A stretch of 64,000 bases of DNA from contig NC_052104.1 of the NCBI RefSeq assembly GCF_012273895.1, forward strand, positions 7,006,001-7,070,000, read 5' to 3'. This DNA comes from Zerene cesonia. Taxonomy: Eukaryota; Arthropoda; Insecta; Lepidoptera; Pieridae. This document shows positions 36,749 to 50,348 of this stretch, one piece after another (position 1 is the first letter of the stretch; every line of letters begins with the position of its first letter). A program made the position numbers and the translations under genes. The notes below the pieces were generated by a model. It saw only the letters and a program-made list of their open reading frames with translations. It was not told the DNA's origin and ran no database searches.

Positions 36749-39700
36749 TTAATCTGAGCCGCCGTCGTCCGCGTCTTCTAAGAAGCTAAATTTGTTTGAT
36801 GCTATGAAGTTCTGTAACAAATGAGAATAAAGTAAGAAAACTTAGAATAAAAACAAGTAACTTGAATATGTTCGCAATGAGACTGAGAGTGACAAGTTTT
36901 TTTGTTGTACTTTTAATTCGGAAACTGAACTGAACCGGAAACTGTTTTCTGAGCCGGTGATTACCTACATGATGACTTAGAAAGGCTTTAAACAAAGTCT
37001 GTTTGATAGTACATATCTGTCTGAATTATGAGCACAACAGGCTACATTGAGAGAGAGAGAGAGCAGGCTACACACCGGTTTCTCCTGTTCCTTCAGCTTG
37101 GGCAGCGGCTTGTCGTCGGCGCTGTCGCGTCGGTCGCGCGAGCGGGACGGGCGGCCGTTCCTCTCCCCCTCCCCCTCGCCCTCGCCGCCACTCTCCCGGC
37201 CGCAGTCGCGCTCCGGCCGCTCCGGCGAGCGGTCGCGGCTGGGCGCACGGTCGCCGCTGTGCTCGCGTCCGTCCCGCTCGTCCCTGTACTCCTTATCACG
37301 CGAGTAGTCGCGCTTGTCGCGCGAGTCCCTCGAATAGTCGCGCGAATCCTTATCGTCCTTTGAGTAGTCGCGGCGCTCGCGGTTGTAGCTACGCGTGTCG
37401 CGCGGACGTTCGTCTGCTAACGGATGGTATTATTAGACATAAAATAAAAAGAAGTAACAGAATTAGGGATCATCATATGACGTAACATAGTATAGTGACA
37501 AATAAAAAAATCTAAAAATGAAAGTTACCCTATCATTTGTTTGCCTAACATATTATGACTGCGTACAGAATATGTAACTAATAATTTTATTTATTACTCA
37601 CCACGTCTAGGTGCAGAGCGACGGTCTCCAGAGTGATCATTCTGTGAAGAAAAAAAGTGATTGATGAGTTATTACAATACTAAATTTATATATAAAAAAA
37701 ATATGTTATGCCCACATTCATTCTATTTCTAAACATTTATAAACAACTGCTGCTTTCATTGCATTCCCGTTTTACCTGTAATGTACCCCTTAAAAATGTT
37801 GTATATTGCATTTATAATATAGGAGTGCAGCATTGATAATATTTTTACCTTTCGTCCCCAGCGCGACTTCTCATCAGCAGCTCGACGTGATTCTTCTTCC
37901 TGTTTCCTAAGGCGTTCTTCTATTTCACGTTCCCTAGACAAAGAACATTATTTATCAACTCTATTTGTAAAAACAAATATTTTGTACATTGTTATTGCGA
38001 TACCAAAATGTTTATATTTTATATGAAACCCAACTTAAATGTGTAATGTATGTATATATTTAACATTTGTAAGTATTGCAATGTCGGTGTATTGCGACCG
38101 AATTGCGTACGAACGCAGCACGGTGTCTAATAGACCCACTTTTGTTCTAGCACAATTAATTATATAAAACAATGATCGCAATTAAAGTAACCACAATCAT
38201 TGATTATTGTGCAACAACATCACTGTGTATGTAAACACGCATGAAAAATATACGAATAAATAATTAATAAAAGAGGCCTTTCTAAATACATCTCGATAAG
38301 TTATTAAATATTTTGGCATTATTAAAACACAAATGTTTGCTTGGTCATTTAACATTGTCAGTGATGTATAGTGTGGTAGGTGGTGAGTGAACACAGCGCG
38401 TATGACAGCATCAGTGTACACAACACTATTAGTGAGCATAGGATATCTGGCAGTATCGATGGCGTGTGATGGGTGAGGTTAGTACGTCCGGTGACGTTCA
38501 AATGCTGCGTGTGAACATGTCACGCTCAGCTCGTGTCGGGTCGTGCGGTGTGGGGTGTGCGGTGTGGGGTGTGCGGTGTGGGGTGTGGGGTGTGCGGTGT
38601 GTCGAGGGGCCGGGTGTGGCGCGGCGCTCACTTGGCGGCGGTGTCGACGGGCTTGGCGCCGCCGAAGACGGCGGGCGCGGCCTTGGGCGCGCGCTCGTCG
38701 GCGGCGGGCTCGGGCTCGCGCGGCACGGTGCGCGGCAGCAGGTTCAGCTTCGGCCGCTCGCGGGGCTTCTCCGCTGCAATTATCGTGTTCATTTATTTCA
38801 TCATTCGCGAATTTTCAATAGATGCGGATTTTTTATGATATTTTATAAGTCTACATATTTCAATTAAATTCAAAATATTCAATTACCTTCTTTAGGCGGA
38901 TCTCTGTCTCGATCCCGATCTCCGAATCCTCTACTTCCGAACCCTCTGCTGTCACGGCTGTAACAATTGTTATCTGATTGGTATTATACAGAGAATTAAA
39001 AAAATACACAGTATTATAGTCTCAAAAGTTCTACATAGATTTTATTCAATATATTATATTAATGATTAAAAAATTAAATATTTATTGTTACAAAATATAT
39101 GATTACAAAGCTACATAATGCAAGTAAGTATTTACCTAAAGCCGCCTTCTCTTTCAGCGGTCCGGAATCCGTCTCGGCCGCCGTAACCGCTCCTTTCACC
39201 ATCGCGTCCGTAACCTCGCTGCTCTCTGAATAACAAATATTGCAACATTGTTAAAAAATTCTTATCATATATAATACAAGTTCTTATTTCAGGATACTTT
39301 TAGTTTTTATGATAGCAATAAAAAAATGTTGGTATAGAGCGACCGAATTACAAATAATAAATGTAACACGGTGTCTTGTTAACCATTTAATCTAGCACAA
39401 ATAGAAATAATCTAGCTACAAATAAAATCAGAATGACCTAATTTGTAGTTTATTGTGCAATTAGATTTATTTATTAAAATTATTGTATTACCTAGACTAA
39501 AGTAGTCAAAGCAAGAAGAGCAAGTTAATGAAATTAATTTTATAATTATTTATATCGCGCAGCATAATCCTAAGAATATTATAAATGCGAAATTTTGTGA
39601 GAATGTATATGCGACAACCAGTGTATGTTTGTTACTCTTTCACGCAAAAACTACGGAACCGATTGCAATGAAATTTGGTACGTAGATAGTTGGACAACTG

Positions 39701-42700
39701 GAATAGCACAGGGAACTACTTCCTACTGGATACAGACTAGCGCAGGTGAAACCGCGGGGCGCAGCTAGTTAGTTATAATTACCTATCCGCATACCGGTCC
39801 CTGCCGTACGAGTCCCGGCCGCCGTAGGGCGTGCGCGGCGGCTCCGCGGGCCGCTCGGCGTCGCGCCACGCGCCCGGCTTGTTGTCCACACTCGCTGCCG
39901 TGCGGTGGAGAGACACACGTGTATTAGGTATAAAAATTTATAGGTAATTTGTATTTTTCTGGACGCGTGTTTGCGAATAGATTACAATGATGGAACATGG
40001 AAAGAGAGTTCAGTTATCATTTTTAATATGAGCGGAAATTAGTAATCGTCTAATTATAATTATAAAATGTTTGTAATATATTTGAATAAAAATTTCCTTT
40101 TAGTTCCATTTAAATTATAAACATTACTTATAACAGCACATTCTATAATTCAACGAAAAAAAAAAATTTAACGTCACGGAAATCAATCTGCCAATGCTAA
40201 ATATGAGAATCTTAAAGGATTAACAGTATAAGCTTTTATCATTAACAAAAATCTAAAATATTTAAAGCTTTTATAAGTACATGAATTTATTCATCACACA
40301 ACATTATACATATGCTAATAAGCTATAAATTTTCCATGTTCCACAACTAGTATTTATAGGTCACTCAGAGAGTGAATGTGGATTGAATGAGTTGTAGACT
40401 AGTCTGAATCGAGTTACGGATACCCCGTGTCACAGATTGAACTAAAACGGCTGGTCACAGGGAACTTCCAACAATCTATATAGCCACATCTAACCTCGAC
40501 TAGCTATACAATTGGTTTTTCTGGTTTCCCTGCCATTGTTGTGAACAACGCTCCCTTCTAGAGAGTTTCAACAGTGACCACAATGCACCATGACCTTTAC
40601 TCAGACCTTCCCGAGACATAGCGAGTAACCATGAATTATCAACAAAAAAATGCAAAGAGCATGTTTTTTTCATACAAATATAGTTTTATGTTTGATAATT
40701 GCACTCTGTATGTGTGTCCCAAGTGTGACATTACAGCTCATTCATAACCACACTCACTATTTACATCATTGTGACATCGTTTTGAATAATAGGTCTTCAA
40801 TACTAATAAGTATCACTTAAAGTATTGAAATACTATATTTTCCGTCTGAACAATGGATTTTTCGTTTGAAAGTAGCCATTTTAGTTAGTTTAGTCTTGAT
40901 CTAATGCAATTTTTGTTGTCTTAACAACTTTTTGTTACATGGAGACCTGAACTAAACAGCTAGTTTGAAAATAATTAAATTCAGTAATAGTACATATAAA
41001 TATGAAATAGGACTGCATATTTACTCAAACACAATAGATTCACTATAATATTTTAAAATTATATAATGCACATTATAATAAACTTATACAACATCCTATG
41101 TGTTTTAAGACATTATTTAATATTAATGACTTTTTTAAACATTTAGGTACTTTGTGTTATTTAATATCTACTTGAATATACTATGATATGTTGTGTAAAT
41201 AGTCAATATTTTTCATCAGCCTATACGAAAAAATCTTACAGCATGTATGAATAGTGTACTCACAGTCCCTCTCACGGTCACGTTCACGGTCGCGGTCACG
41301 GTCACGGTTATCACGGTCAGGCGGGCGCGCCCGCGACGGCTCCGGCACGGCGCGTGGCCCCGACCGCCAGTCGCCCATCGTGCGTTCCGGATCATAGTCT
41401 CTGTAACGATAATTGAGAAATTAAACTTTGATATCAGAACCTATTGCTTCTTTATATTACAGGGAGCAACTGAGCTGGTGGTAGCATTTAAGGGGAAAGG
41501 ATTGACAACTGGAAAGAAGGAATTGACAGGGAAAGGTGAGGAGAGGGAAACGGGACCTCCGGACATGCTTGTCAGTTAACAAGATTCTTTGAATGTATTA
41601 AAGAGAAAACATTTTTTAAGTTTAACAGTTGTCAAGTAAAACAGCTAGAACATAATGCAAAGATCGCTAATAAATTACCAAGGTGTAACATCAGTTGCAA
41701 TTTACTTTTCTATAACTAATTACTATTAAAATTTTTGTAAATATCACATACTCAACAAACTTTTTCAGTTAGATAGTACTTTCTTAATAGCACTTTCGTG
41801 AAGATTTGAATGTTCACATTCTTCAACAATAATTCAAACATGCAAACAAACAAAACCAATTTACCTGTCGCGATCGGAGCGGCCGCTCCTGCCCATGCCG
41901 CGGCGATCATTTTCCTTTGTGTAAACTTCTATTCTTATCCTTCTGCCTCCTATTGTCTGTTAAATAAACAATATTTATTTACAGGTTTCTTTTGTTAGAC
42001 TTTTGCTGAGAAGATATTTTGTCTCAAAAACCTTATTGTTCGTTTTCATAGAAGTTGTGTTCTTTAATAAAACTTTAACTTGAATGTTTGAAGTGCACAT
42101 TCCTAGTGTTACGTATTCTTAAAATTAAAAGAATAAATAATAAATAACAATAACAATTAAAACTTATTAATGGTTGTTTCATAGATAAAACTAGTTTATT
42201 CATGTGAAATTTGTTAAACTTTTAAGGATAAAGTAGAAACAAATATAACTTAAGTTTAATAAAGAATTCTTAAAATATTTCAAAGAAAAGTTATAGTGCA
42301 TAGTGAATTAAACTTACAAGGTCAGATATGTTCATGGCATTGACAAGACTCTCCCTGTCTTCAAAATCTACATAACCAAAACCTTTTAATCGGTCTCCCT
42401 CTCTTGGCAGTCTCAGGTTAGAAATCTGAAACAACAAAAAAGATATCATAATTCAGTCAAGTACAAGTTGGATTTGCAGTTTGAGTCTAAAAATTCCTAA
42501 CAAATAAACTAAAGAGCAAGTGAAAAAAACTGGTCACATACTCAATTCACTGCTACACTAACTATTGCTTAATCTCTTTTTTTATTATTCGATATATATT
42601 GACTATCAAATTCAAGAGATGAAGTCTGGTGACAAATAGACAGACGGACAGACAGAGGAATAATATTAGTAATAAATATAACATAATTTTAGTAAAAGGA

Positions 42701-44769
42701 TCCTGTTATAACAATCAAGTAAGAAGAAAATCAAATGTATAAGATTAAAGTTTCAACCTTCCACTATAAGTCTTCATAATTTAAGATGAAACCTGTTTTT
42801 CATTAGTTGAAGCCAAGGGTATGTTTTAATTTAATACCATATTACCATACCATTAGGTTTTGTAATTGCAACATATTTATATATTTATATTATACTAATG
42901 TTCTGCTATTTAATATTTTTTTTACAATTTAAGGAAATTAGCAATAATAAAATTGATGTGTAATCCAGCTAACCAAACATTATTTACCTTAAGTCCAGCA
43001 AACAGGTCAGAAATGGCGCTATCATCGACATCATATGGCAGATTTGATATATGAGCGATGTAAGGTGGACGCTTTGGGATGCTCTCATCGTCGACCGCGA
43101 GCCCTCCGCGGGCGGCGCGGGAAGCTGACGGTAGCACCACCTGCGTGCGGGTGCGGGACCCGGAGTGGCCATAGCTTGCTAGATAATAATGTAAGAGTAT
43201 TAAGAGAGATTGTTCTGAGGGTCATATGCAGTTGTAGACCAACACGTCTGGATGATGTTAGAATGTTTTAAAACATTGTCTAACATATTGAGAGATCCAA
43301 ATAGCAGCAATAAAAAAATAATAAGCGATGTGACCGCAAAAATTAAATTAAATAAAACTAAAATATAACTTTCAAAGTAACATCATTAGATGCAAGAAAT
43401 ACCTATAATATATAAAAAACCACCATTACACTAAGATCAGAAATATCAGGAAAATTTTGACATTTTGAGGTTACATACAGGAGAAAATAGAGAATAAAGA
43501 TAACATATAACCAATAAAGAAGCCATTGCAGCTTAGATGTATGACGATTATTATATAAGAGACCTTTGTAACACATAGTTAATTCCTTCTATGTTCATGT
43601 TCAAGTGATAGTGAAAGGTTATGAAAAATTTCATCATAAACAACATATTTTGTTAATCATTTAAATCTCATGCAATTATTGCATTATGATAAAACAATAA
43701 TAATCATTAACTAAATATAAGATTATATGTATAACGTATAAATGTACAACAATAAAGCAAGAATATTCTTGCTGGCTAAAACCCTCAGTATATTGGGGAG
43801 CAGGCCAATGAAAGACTAGTCTGAATTGAGTTATGACCTTGTAGTCATCTCGTAGATTATGCTCAAATTGCAAGTCGTGGGAAATTCCAACAGATATAAT
43901 GCCCACACCTCCACTACAGCTAACTTGCTGAGCATCATAAGCTTGGCATTACACTGTGATTTCTGGTCTCCCCACCTTCCATATAATGGAAGCATCCGGC
44001 TAGAAAGTAAAGGAAACACAAATGACCTTTTCTCAGACCTTCCCGGGGTGTAGAGAGTGACTAACACTCTGATTGTGCACCCCAAGTACGAGATTAACAT
44101 TGGCTTGCCATTGCCCCTGTATCATCATAGGGTTACAATAGATGAAAAGAAAATTATAGTTAAAATTACAATCTTGGCACTTACGTTCTTCATCGGCTGG
44201 ATCGGCCCAGCTGTTTGATGTAGCAATTGTAGTGGGCTCGGCAATAATGTCTGTGATGTTGGCTTTGACCCATTTTGGCTTTTTGGTCTTCTTGCCTGTA
44301 AGAAATAGGCATATTGTTTTGATTATCTACTATACAAATACTACTCGAAACTGTAACCAAAGTGCTTAAATGATGACGCATTCTCAAGTGAACGACCTAC
44401 TCCGATTTTGGAAGCGGTTATTAGTGGTTAAGGTGAGGACAGCAGGCTTACGGCATTTTTACAGTTTTAATAACGTTTTATGGCAAAACCTGAGTTAAAC
44501 AGAGGGGTTCAGGTAAATTAATAAAAAGTACATAGAACGAAAAGTTAAAAAATGTGGCCACGCGGTAAATCCAAACGTCTGCAGAGGTGAATAGATGACA
44601 CGTTAGCAAGGTAATCTATTTTTCTTACCTATGAAATTTATTTGTTTACATTAACAAAATACTTGACAACAAAAATCATGCAATAAAAGCGTAAAATACT
44701 CAAAAAGTTCATTAAAAAACCAAGGTTTTTCTTGTGACAAAATTAATAGTACTAACCTGTAGCGGCCAT
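36749..44769 (-). CDS. eIF4B: Translation initiation factor eIF4B
   Basis: Cofactor of the eIF4A helicase in mRNA recruitment to the 40S subunit. Coding exons 44757-44769, 44185-44295, 42988-43178, 42318-42425, 41865-41956, 41264-41400, 39783-39894, 39136-39225, 38887-38957, 38632-38773, 37849-37933, 37602-37641, 37076-37413 and 36749-36811 join in phase to 530 aa. The N-terminus MAATGKKTKKPKWVKANITD is diagnostic. An RRM follows (RNP2 IAHISNLP at about 82-89, RNP1 KGFGYVDF at about 119-126), then an Arg/Asp/Gly-rich DRYG-like region (Y-G-G-R-D repeats, about 170-310). Next come LNLLPRTV, FGGAKPVDTAAKEREIEERL, a charged RD/SR repeat region, and the acidic end FLEDADDGGSD. The 13-nt first coding exon holds only four codons plus one base. 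Confidence 0.96.
38541..38602 (+). repeat. Short minisatellite in eIF4B intron
   Basis: Three to four units of GTGCGGTGTGGGGT, with a shorter unit inserted, immediately downstream of the eIF4B exon 38632-38773 in gene orientation. The three overlapping forward ORFs here come from this GC-rich repeat plus the exon read backwards. Confidence 0.8.
39565..39769 (+). mobile_element. Helitron-like non-autonomous element, copy 4
   Basis: AATCCTAAGAATATTATAAATG start, CTTTCACGCAAAAACTACGG core, and GGTGAAACCGCGGGGCGCAGCTAG end before a T. It ends 13 bp from the donor side of eIF4B exon 39783-39894, in reverse orientation to the gene, without breaking the splice site. Confidence 0.78.
40366..40635. 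repeat. Dispersed repeat, copy A (eIF4B intron)
   Basis: Shares GACTAGTCTGAAT, GAACTTCCAACA-like and CTCAGACCTTCCCG blocks, in the same order and at similar spacing, with 43795-44062 in another intron of the same gene. No ORF. Family unknown. Confidence 0.6.
41464..41580 (-). mobile_element. Decayed fragment of the poly-A SINE family
   Basis: GAGCTGGTGGTAGC then AAGGGGAAAGGATTGAC and GGGAAACGGGACCTCCGGAC follow the order of the element at 21711-22060. It lies in an eIF4B intron. The forward ORF that runs through it is not a gene. Confidence 0.6.
43795..44062. repeat. Dispersed repeat, copy B (eIF4B intron)
   Basis: Partner of 40366-40635 (same orientation). Blocks: GACTAGTCTGAATTGAGTTA, GGAAATTCCAACAGATATAA, TTTCTCAGACCTTCCCGGGG. 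Divergent enough to be old. The ORFs on both strands here are by-products. Confidence 0.6.
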
Positions 44770-46820
44770 ATTACAAGGCTGGGGCCAGTGTTGCCATTGA
44801 TTAATTATCTGTCTGCAGTCAAACTTCTATTGCCAGTTTTACAAAATATTGTAAGTATTGTTACCATAAGTAATAAATTTGAAATTATTTTTTAAACAAA
44901 TTTCATTTGAAATACAAGAAAAGCAAATCGTTGGGTAAGCAGATCTATCTCTTTGTTCTTTGTATCTTTTGTTGTAACCAACAGAATTTTTAATTTAAGA
45001 CTGAATATTCTTATACTTATGGTATAAAAGTATCTTGGTTTTTGTGTCTATTCACCCGTATTTTTTATTCACCCAAGGCAATAAAATTTAAAAAATATTC
45101 TATTCACACCGTTTCATATGTCTGTTATTTATATTATTCAATATCTACTTATTTTATCAAGTATCAAGCACACAACCTGTGACACGGCATTTATTTATCA
45201 ATGTCAAATTGTAATATTAAATATATGGGATGTTTATAGCCATGATTTCATACTGGTTTGTGATATTTATATGTTATTCAATGGGCAATATGCAATAATA
45301 TTATATACAACGTCCAAACGCCACGGCCCCGGTTGTACATATATAGCCTCTGTTAGTGAAATTGCAGCTTTCTACCGTGAAAGAATATTTGAAATCTGTC
45401 ATTGGACAGATTTCAAAAATTCTTCAAAAATAGCGTTATCGCGCCAAAGCTATTAAGCTTTATATTAATTAAATATAAAATATAATTTTAAGCTATATAT
45501 ACGTTACAAACATACAAAAAATCCTCTTTATGATCGTTTTATTTTATAAAAAGAAAACTTTTGTATTTTTTAATTTAGATAAAGATTTAGATGCGTTACT
45601 TTCATGAAGCATAAAAAAACTCCCAATCCATTGGTGACACAGGCCATCGCATAGCATCCGCAACCCGAACCCACTCGGACTCGGAGGCGGCCGAGACACG
45701 TCTTGAACGACTCCGACGACGAGATAACTAAAGCCTAAAGATTTGGTATTCTAAATTAAGAAGCCGGGAGAGTTTTTGACTGAGTCAATTATTTAGAAAC
45801 CTAATTAGAAACACATTTACGAAGGTGTAATCGATCTTATAAATTCTGTATTCAGCTGAATACATATGCTTATTTGACTTTTCAATCATAATACGAAGTT
45901 TCTGTTATCGCAGAATTCAAAAAGACTTTCTTAACACCAATGCTTTCGCGAATCCATTATAAGATGATTAATTTTTGAATTGGTTAGCTCTAATTTACTC
46001 ATAACTTCCATTATTGGAGAAGGTTTAGACATGACTACTAGAAAGATGGACAACCGTTGAAATATATGAAAAGGAAACCAGGATCCGATTATTGTATCTG
46101 AGCGGAACTTTCAAAAATCATTGGGACAACTACTGAGTTTGTTAATTTCTGATCTGATGATTGAGCCGAAAAACTGGCGAAGGAATTTCTTACATATATA
46201 CAGAAGGTCATTATGAGTTCAGTGATGAAAACGAAGGACAGTTAAGGGAACTCCTCAACGGTTTATAGCTACTTTATGTTCGGCTTACTTAATACAGATC
46301 ATTAAAATATTGGTTTCGTACAAAAAATACTTACAGAGTACCTGTGAAAAGCAAAAGATAATAAAAAAAACTAAACTATTTCGTGAAAAAAAAATAGTTA
46401 ACCAACTTAAAAAGTAATAATATGAAGTCATAATATTTTTATTCTTCTGTCATTTGTGTACATTATTCATAGCGGTAGGGACTAGTACTTATTTTCTGAA
46501 ACTAGATGGGATTGCAAATAAGTAGTATTAGTAAACTATTTTTAAATACCTGCTTTTGTTTGTATATTAAGAAGCTATTATAGTCCAGACCATAGATTAT
46601 ACACTTATATAGTGGTACTAGACTAACTTTAACTGAAATCGATTTATTAGCATAGACTTACAGTATCCCAGAAAAGGCAATTTTATATTTAAACAACATG
46701 AAAAGTACCTAGCTAATTCGAGTACAGTTACTCGTAAACTCATGTAATAAAATATCAGTCATTAGATGTAAAGAAAAATATAAAATAAAAGAAATCGACC
46801 ATTCAAATTTATTAATTTCC
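44770..46820. other. Intergenic between eIF4B and Fer, no gene recognised
   Basis: A GC-richer patch at 45640-45725 (CCGAACCCACTCGGACTCGG) and the less AT-rich 45990-46260 could be relics of an inserted element, but no frame stays open. The 112-codon forward ORF at 45118-45456 is AT-driven and matches no family I know. Confidence 0.4.
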
Positions 46821-46825
46821 AGTTT

Positions 46826-47040
46826 TCTGCCCGCGGCTTCGCCTGCGTAACAAAGAGAAAAAAAATATATAGATTTCTGGGATCAGAAATATTACAAATA
46901 TTCCTTTAATCGATCGATATCCTCGGGTCTCAAACTATCTCTGTACCTTATTTTATCCAAATCGGGTCAATGGTTTATGCATGAAGAAGAGACAGACAGA
47001 GTTACTTTCCCAATTATATTTTATACTATGGTACTTTAGT
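46826..47040 (-). repeat. Degenerate dispersed repeat
   Basis: TGCCCGCGGCTTCGCCTGCGT start, ATCCAAATCGGGTCAATGG in the middle, and GACAGACAGAGTTACTTTCC near the end. The same order is seen, more decayed, at 32740 and 62515. It lies just upstream of the Fer promoter. Confidence 0.5.
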
Positions 47041-47099
47041 AATTGTTGTACCAGTATACGAGTGGTTATTTATGCAGACTTTAGCAACATCAATACGTG

Positions 47100-47458
47100 A
47101 CTATCAGTGGCGGTTGGCAGACCAACAACTCGAATCAATTCTCAAGACGTGAACCGATATCGCAATAGATGGCATTCTCGTCGCGCGCCTACGCGGAACG
47201 GACGTCGTTCCGCCCGCCTCACGAGCTATACCTACGTTTATTGTTTCTTAATTCTTTTCTTATTTACATAACGGTCGTGCATAAACTCAAAATAAAATAT
47301 TGTAACTCTATTAACACATATTATACATTTACATATTTTTCAATATAATATTAAACTTAGTGCAGTGATAACGGTAATAGTGATGTGAACAGTGTTTGTT
47401 GTGTTTACGTTGCGATGTAAATTGTAAAGTGAATGCACTAGTGTAAAGTTTGTTTACA
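47100..47458 (+). promoter_or_regulatory. Fer promoter and 5' UTR
   Basis: An arthropod initiator word TCAGT at 47104-47108 opens a stretch that becomes GC-rich and contains an inverted repeat GGAACG-GACGT-CGTTCC at about 47196. The ATG at 47459 has the context ACAATGG. No TATA box at the expected distance. Confidence 0.45.
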
Positions 47459-48650
47459 ATGGGTTATACGTCGAGTGGAGCAGGTAGGGCGGCCCACGAG
47501 GCGCTGCTGGCTCGGCAAGACGCTGAGCTGCGTCTCATGGAGACAATGAAACGTAGCTTGCAAGCAAAGATGAAGAGCGATAGGGAGTATGCTCTTGCGC
47601 TCTCCGCCGCTGCCGCACAAGGACAAAAGATGGATAAATGCGAGGAACTCAACGGTAAACACCAAAGATCAATTTGAAATGAGTGAAATCTTATTAAACT
47701 GCATATTATTATTATCAAAGCTGTCTATTTGAAATCTTGCTTTATCGTTAGCGACGAGCTAAGATTCCTTTAAAATCTATATGATCCAGATCCTGAAAAT
47801 CTTCCAATCATGTCGCAGTTATATACGAAAAAAAGTTTTTTTAAGTTATAATAACATTTTCTTTTTGTAGGGTAGAAAATTCAATTAGGAAGGTACTTAT
47901 ATTCAAATTAATAATTATACGTTAGAGTTTCGTAATGAAACTTCTACTAAAATCTAATTAGCAGTGTCGATATAAAATGACAAAACTTACATATTACTAC
48001 AATGTAATGACCTGTAGGGGGTACCTCCTAATTTGCAGAAACGTTTGTCACAAACATGAAAGTAAGAAAGTTCTTACGTCATTGTTATGATTTATGAATG
48101 ATGACCAAAAAAGCAAATAAGCTTGTGCGCGTTTTTATCTACATTGTGCTGAGTTTGTATATAAACTTTTGTATATATTAGCATATCCCGTAAATCGCAG
48201 CCAACTTCTAATAATCAGCCGTTTGATAAAGGCTCTTTATTCTGAGTCTGAGAATACTTTCACCATGAAATGACTGCCAAGTCATCTATGCAAATGTGTT
48301 GAGGATCCTTTTGTACTGAATAAAATCGCTAAATTGAACAAATAGGGTAAAATATTGATATAGATATACTTACACGTAAGTTATTTTATTTACTTTACAT
48401 TTTACAAGCTAAGATATGAAGTCCACTAAGTCATTATTTTGATCGTTTTATATTCAAAGGTTCCTTGATCGCGTCAGCATGGCGAACCATGACAGAAGAG
48501 TGGGAAAATACAAGCCGGTTAATAAAAACCAACGCCGAAGCATTGGAGTCCCGTGCCCTCGACCGCCTTAATACTCTGATGACGGAACGGCGGAAAGCCC
48601 GCAAGGCCTACCAAGAAGACCACACCAAAATATCTTCCCAGTTCACACAG
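47459..48650 (+). CDS. Fer: Fer/Fps non-receptor tyrosine kinase, first two coding exons
   Basis: Exons 47459-47654 and 48460-48650 join in phase to 129 residues. The second ends at codon boundary CAG|GTAAGA, so the gene continues. MGYTSSGAGRAAHEALLARQ, then AELRLMETMKRSLQAKMKSD and REYALAL match the start of the Fer/Fes F-BAR domain (helix 1). WRTMTEEWENTSRLIKTNAE and LMTERRKARKAYQEDH match helix 2. The family continues with a second coiled coil, SH2 and kinase domains, none of which I can find up to 64000. The next exon must therefore lie beyond the window, behind an intron of at least 15.3 kb. The known role is membrane-curvature and cadherin/actin signalling. An alternative internal promoter is possible at 50362. 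Confidence 0.88.
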
Positions 48651-50348
48651 GTAAGACACATCTTAACAAAGAACAAACCAATCAGATGTATGTTTTTCAA
48701 AAGACCCATTTCAAATAATCATAGTATAAATGTAAAGATTTTACCAAGTGAGTTTTGTGGATGTAGATGATTCTATAATAAACATTATTGCTACAGAACT
48801 GTTTCGTTACAAGGCATGAAATGTTCATATAGTCCTCGATTGTCTATTAAAACAGACTAGGTACCACTTTTTTTGACAAAATATAAGTTTTATGGGTCAG
48901 TGAACTCGTGTTTCTTGTAGTGTAGGTGGTTCTGCTGAATTTTAAAATCCAGTTCCACAACTCGCTTGAACTTTATAGGCTATTTTATTGCAGTTGTAAC
49001 TATGCTAGTGCAAATTTCACTAGATTTTCATATCACCGTATCCGATCACGTTCCGTTTTCGATAACTAAACTGAGTCATTTCTATTTGTGCATGTCGCAA
49101 TTTACATCGATGATATAGCCAATGTCACGTAATACAGTGTTATTTTATTTACATAATTTACGTTCATTTACATTTTTCAAATTCCTGCGTTTCGCAAATA
49201 CAAAGGATAAAGCAAAATAATATTTTGAAACAGTTTACAACGGAAAAAAATGTTGCTCGATCTCACAAAACCACTTAACATCCTTGACTTTGTCATTAAG
49301 TATAAAAAATGTCGAGCCATCAATAACCAGTATTTGATTAAATGCTGGCGATCCGTTAATGGCATCTTAACTAGTTTCCATGTCTGTCCATCCGTTTCCT
49401 TCGATTACTTACTTAGCGCGTATTTGAAGCGCCTAACTTAAATTTATAGATCTGAAGAGACGTGTAAGAAATGTGTGTCAATCCGGTTGACCAACTGTTA
49501 ACATTTCCAATCTGAGTGTATGTCGGCCAGTTCTATCGGTTACAGTAAATTACTTGCGGTACTACGGTCAGTTGATGAATAACATTTAGTGCTTCATGAT
49601 TGCGAGTTGATATCAAACCAATTATATGCAGTTATTTAAATAGAGCCGACGTCAAGAGGCTCGTTTTCTTAATGCTATACATAATATTATTACAAAATAC
49701 TAAGATATCGGCGCGGTCGCGGCGAATCCGGTCGTTGGAACGGTTTGGAGTTGCGCCAATATTTCTTTCGATGTAAATAAAACATAGCTTCGCCCGCATG
49801 ATATTGGTATAACTGAGATTTCAACCATCTGTTAGCGATATGTATTGGTATAACTGGAACGTTTAACTAGAATAATAGCAAAATATGTTTGAAAACAACA
49901 AATCGTTTATAGAATACCTGAGTAACCTATTTTTGATATTATAATCCGAAACAATTTCTAATAAAAAGAATCACATAAAATATCAGAAACTCTGAAGGTT
50001 ATTGTCAAAGCATTTAGAAAGTTATTTTCAAGGTAATAACTGACGTCTAGTCATGAATCAGAAAAAGGACATGCATTAAACGTGTCAGAATTCACGTGTA
50101 ATAAATGAAAAATACTTGCTTTGTACTGTAACTATAATTGACAATGTTGATAATGTTGAAGTTACTTTTGCAGTGAATTGATTTTTGAGACTGACCCTTA
50201 AACATTTTAAATGATATTCACGTAAACAATCCGGTTGCAGTGTCAATCGATTGTGGGTTTGTCGGTGCGCTCTGATTGGGCCGGATGCGATCTAGTTACG
50301 GTTAACTTGTCGAATGAAAATCAAGAAACCCACTCGTGTCTCAGCTCT

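Noticed and set aside
37028..37363. Alanine/valine/leucine-rich forward ORFs
   Set aside because: Antisense of the RD/SR-rich eIF4B exon 37076-37413; composition follows from the repeat codons.
38466..38867. Forward ORFs rich in Gly, Cys and Arg
   Set aside because: Produced by the GTGCGGTGTGGGGT minisatellite and the antisense of eIF4B exon 38632-38773.
45118..45456. 112-codon forward ORF
   Set aside because: AT-driven composition, no family resemblance, no splice or promoter support.
45640..46260. GC-richer stretch as a decayed transposase gene
   Set aside because: No frame stays open for more than a few dozen codons and I recognise no transposase motif.
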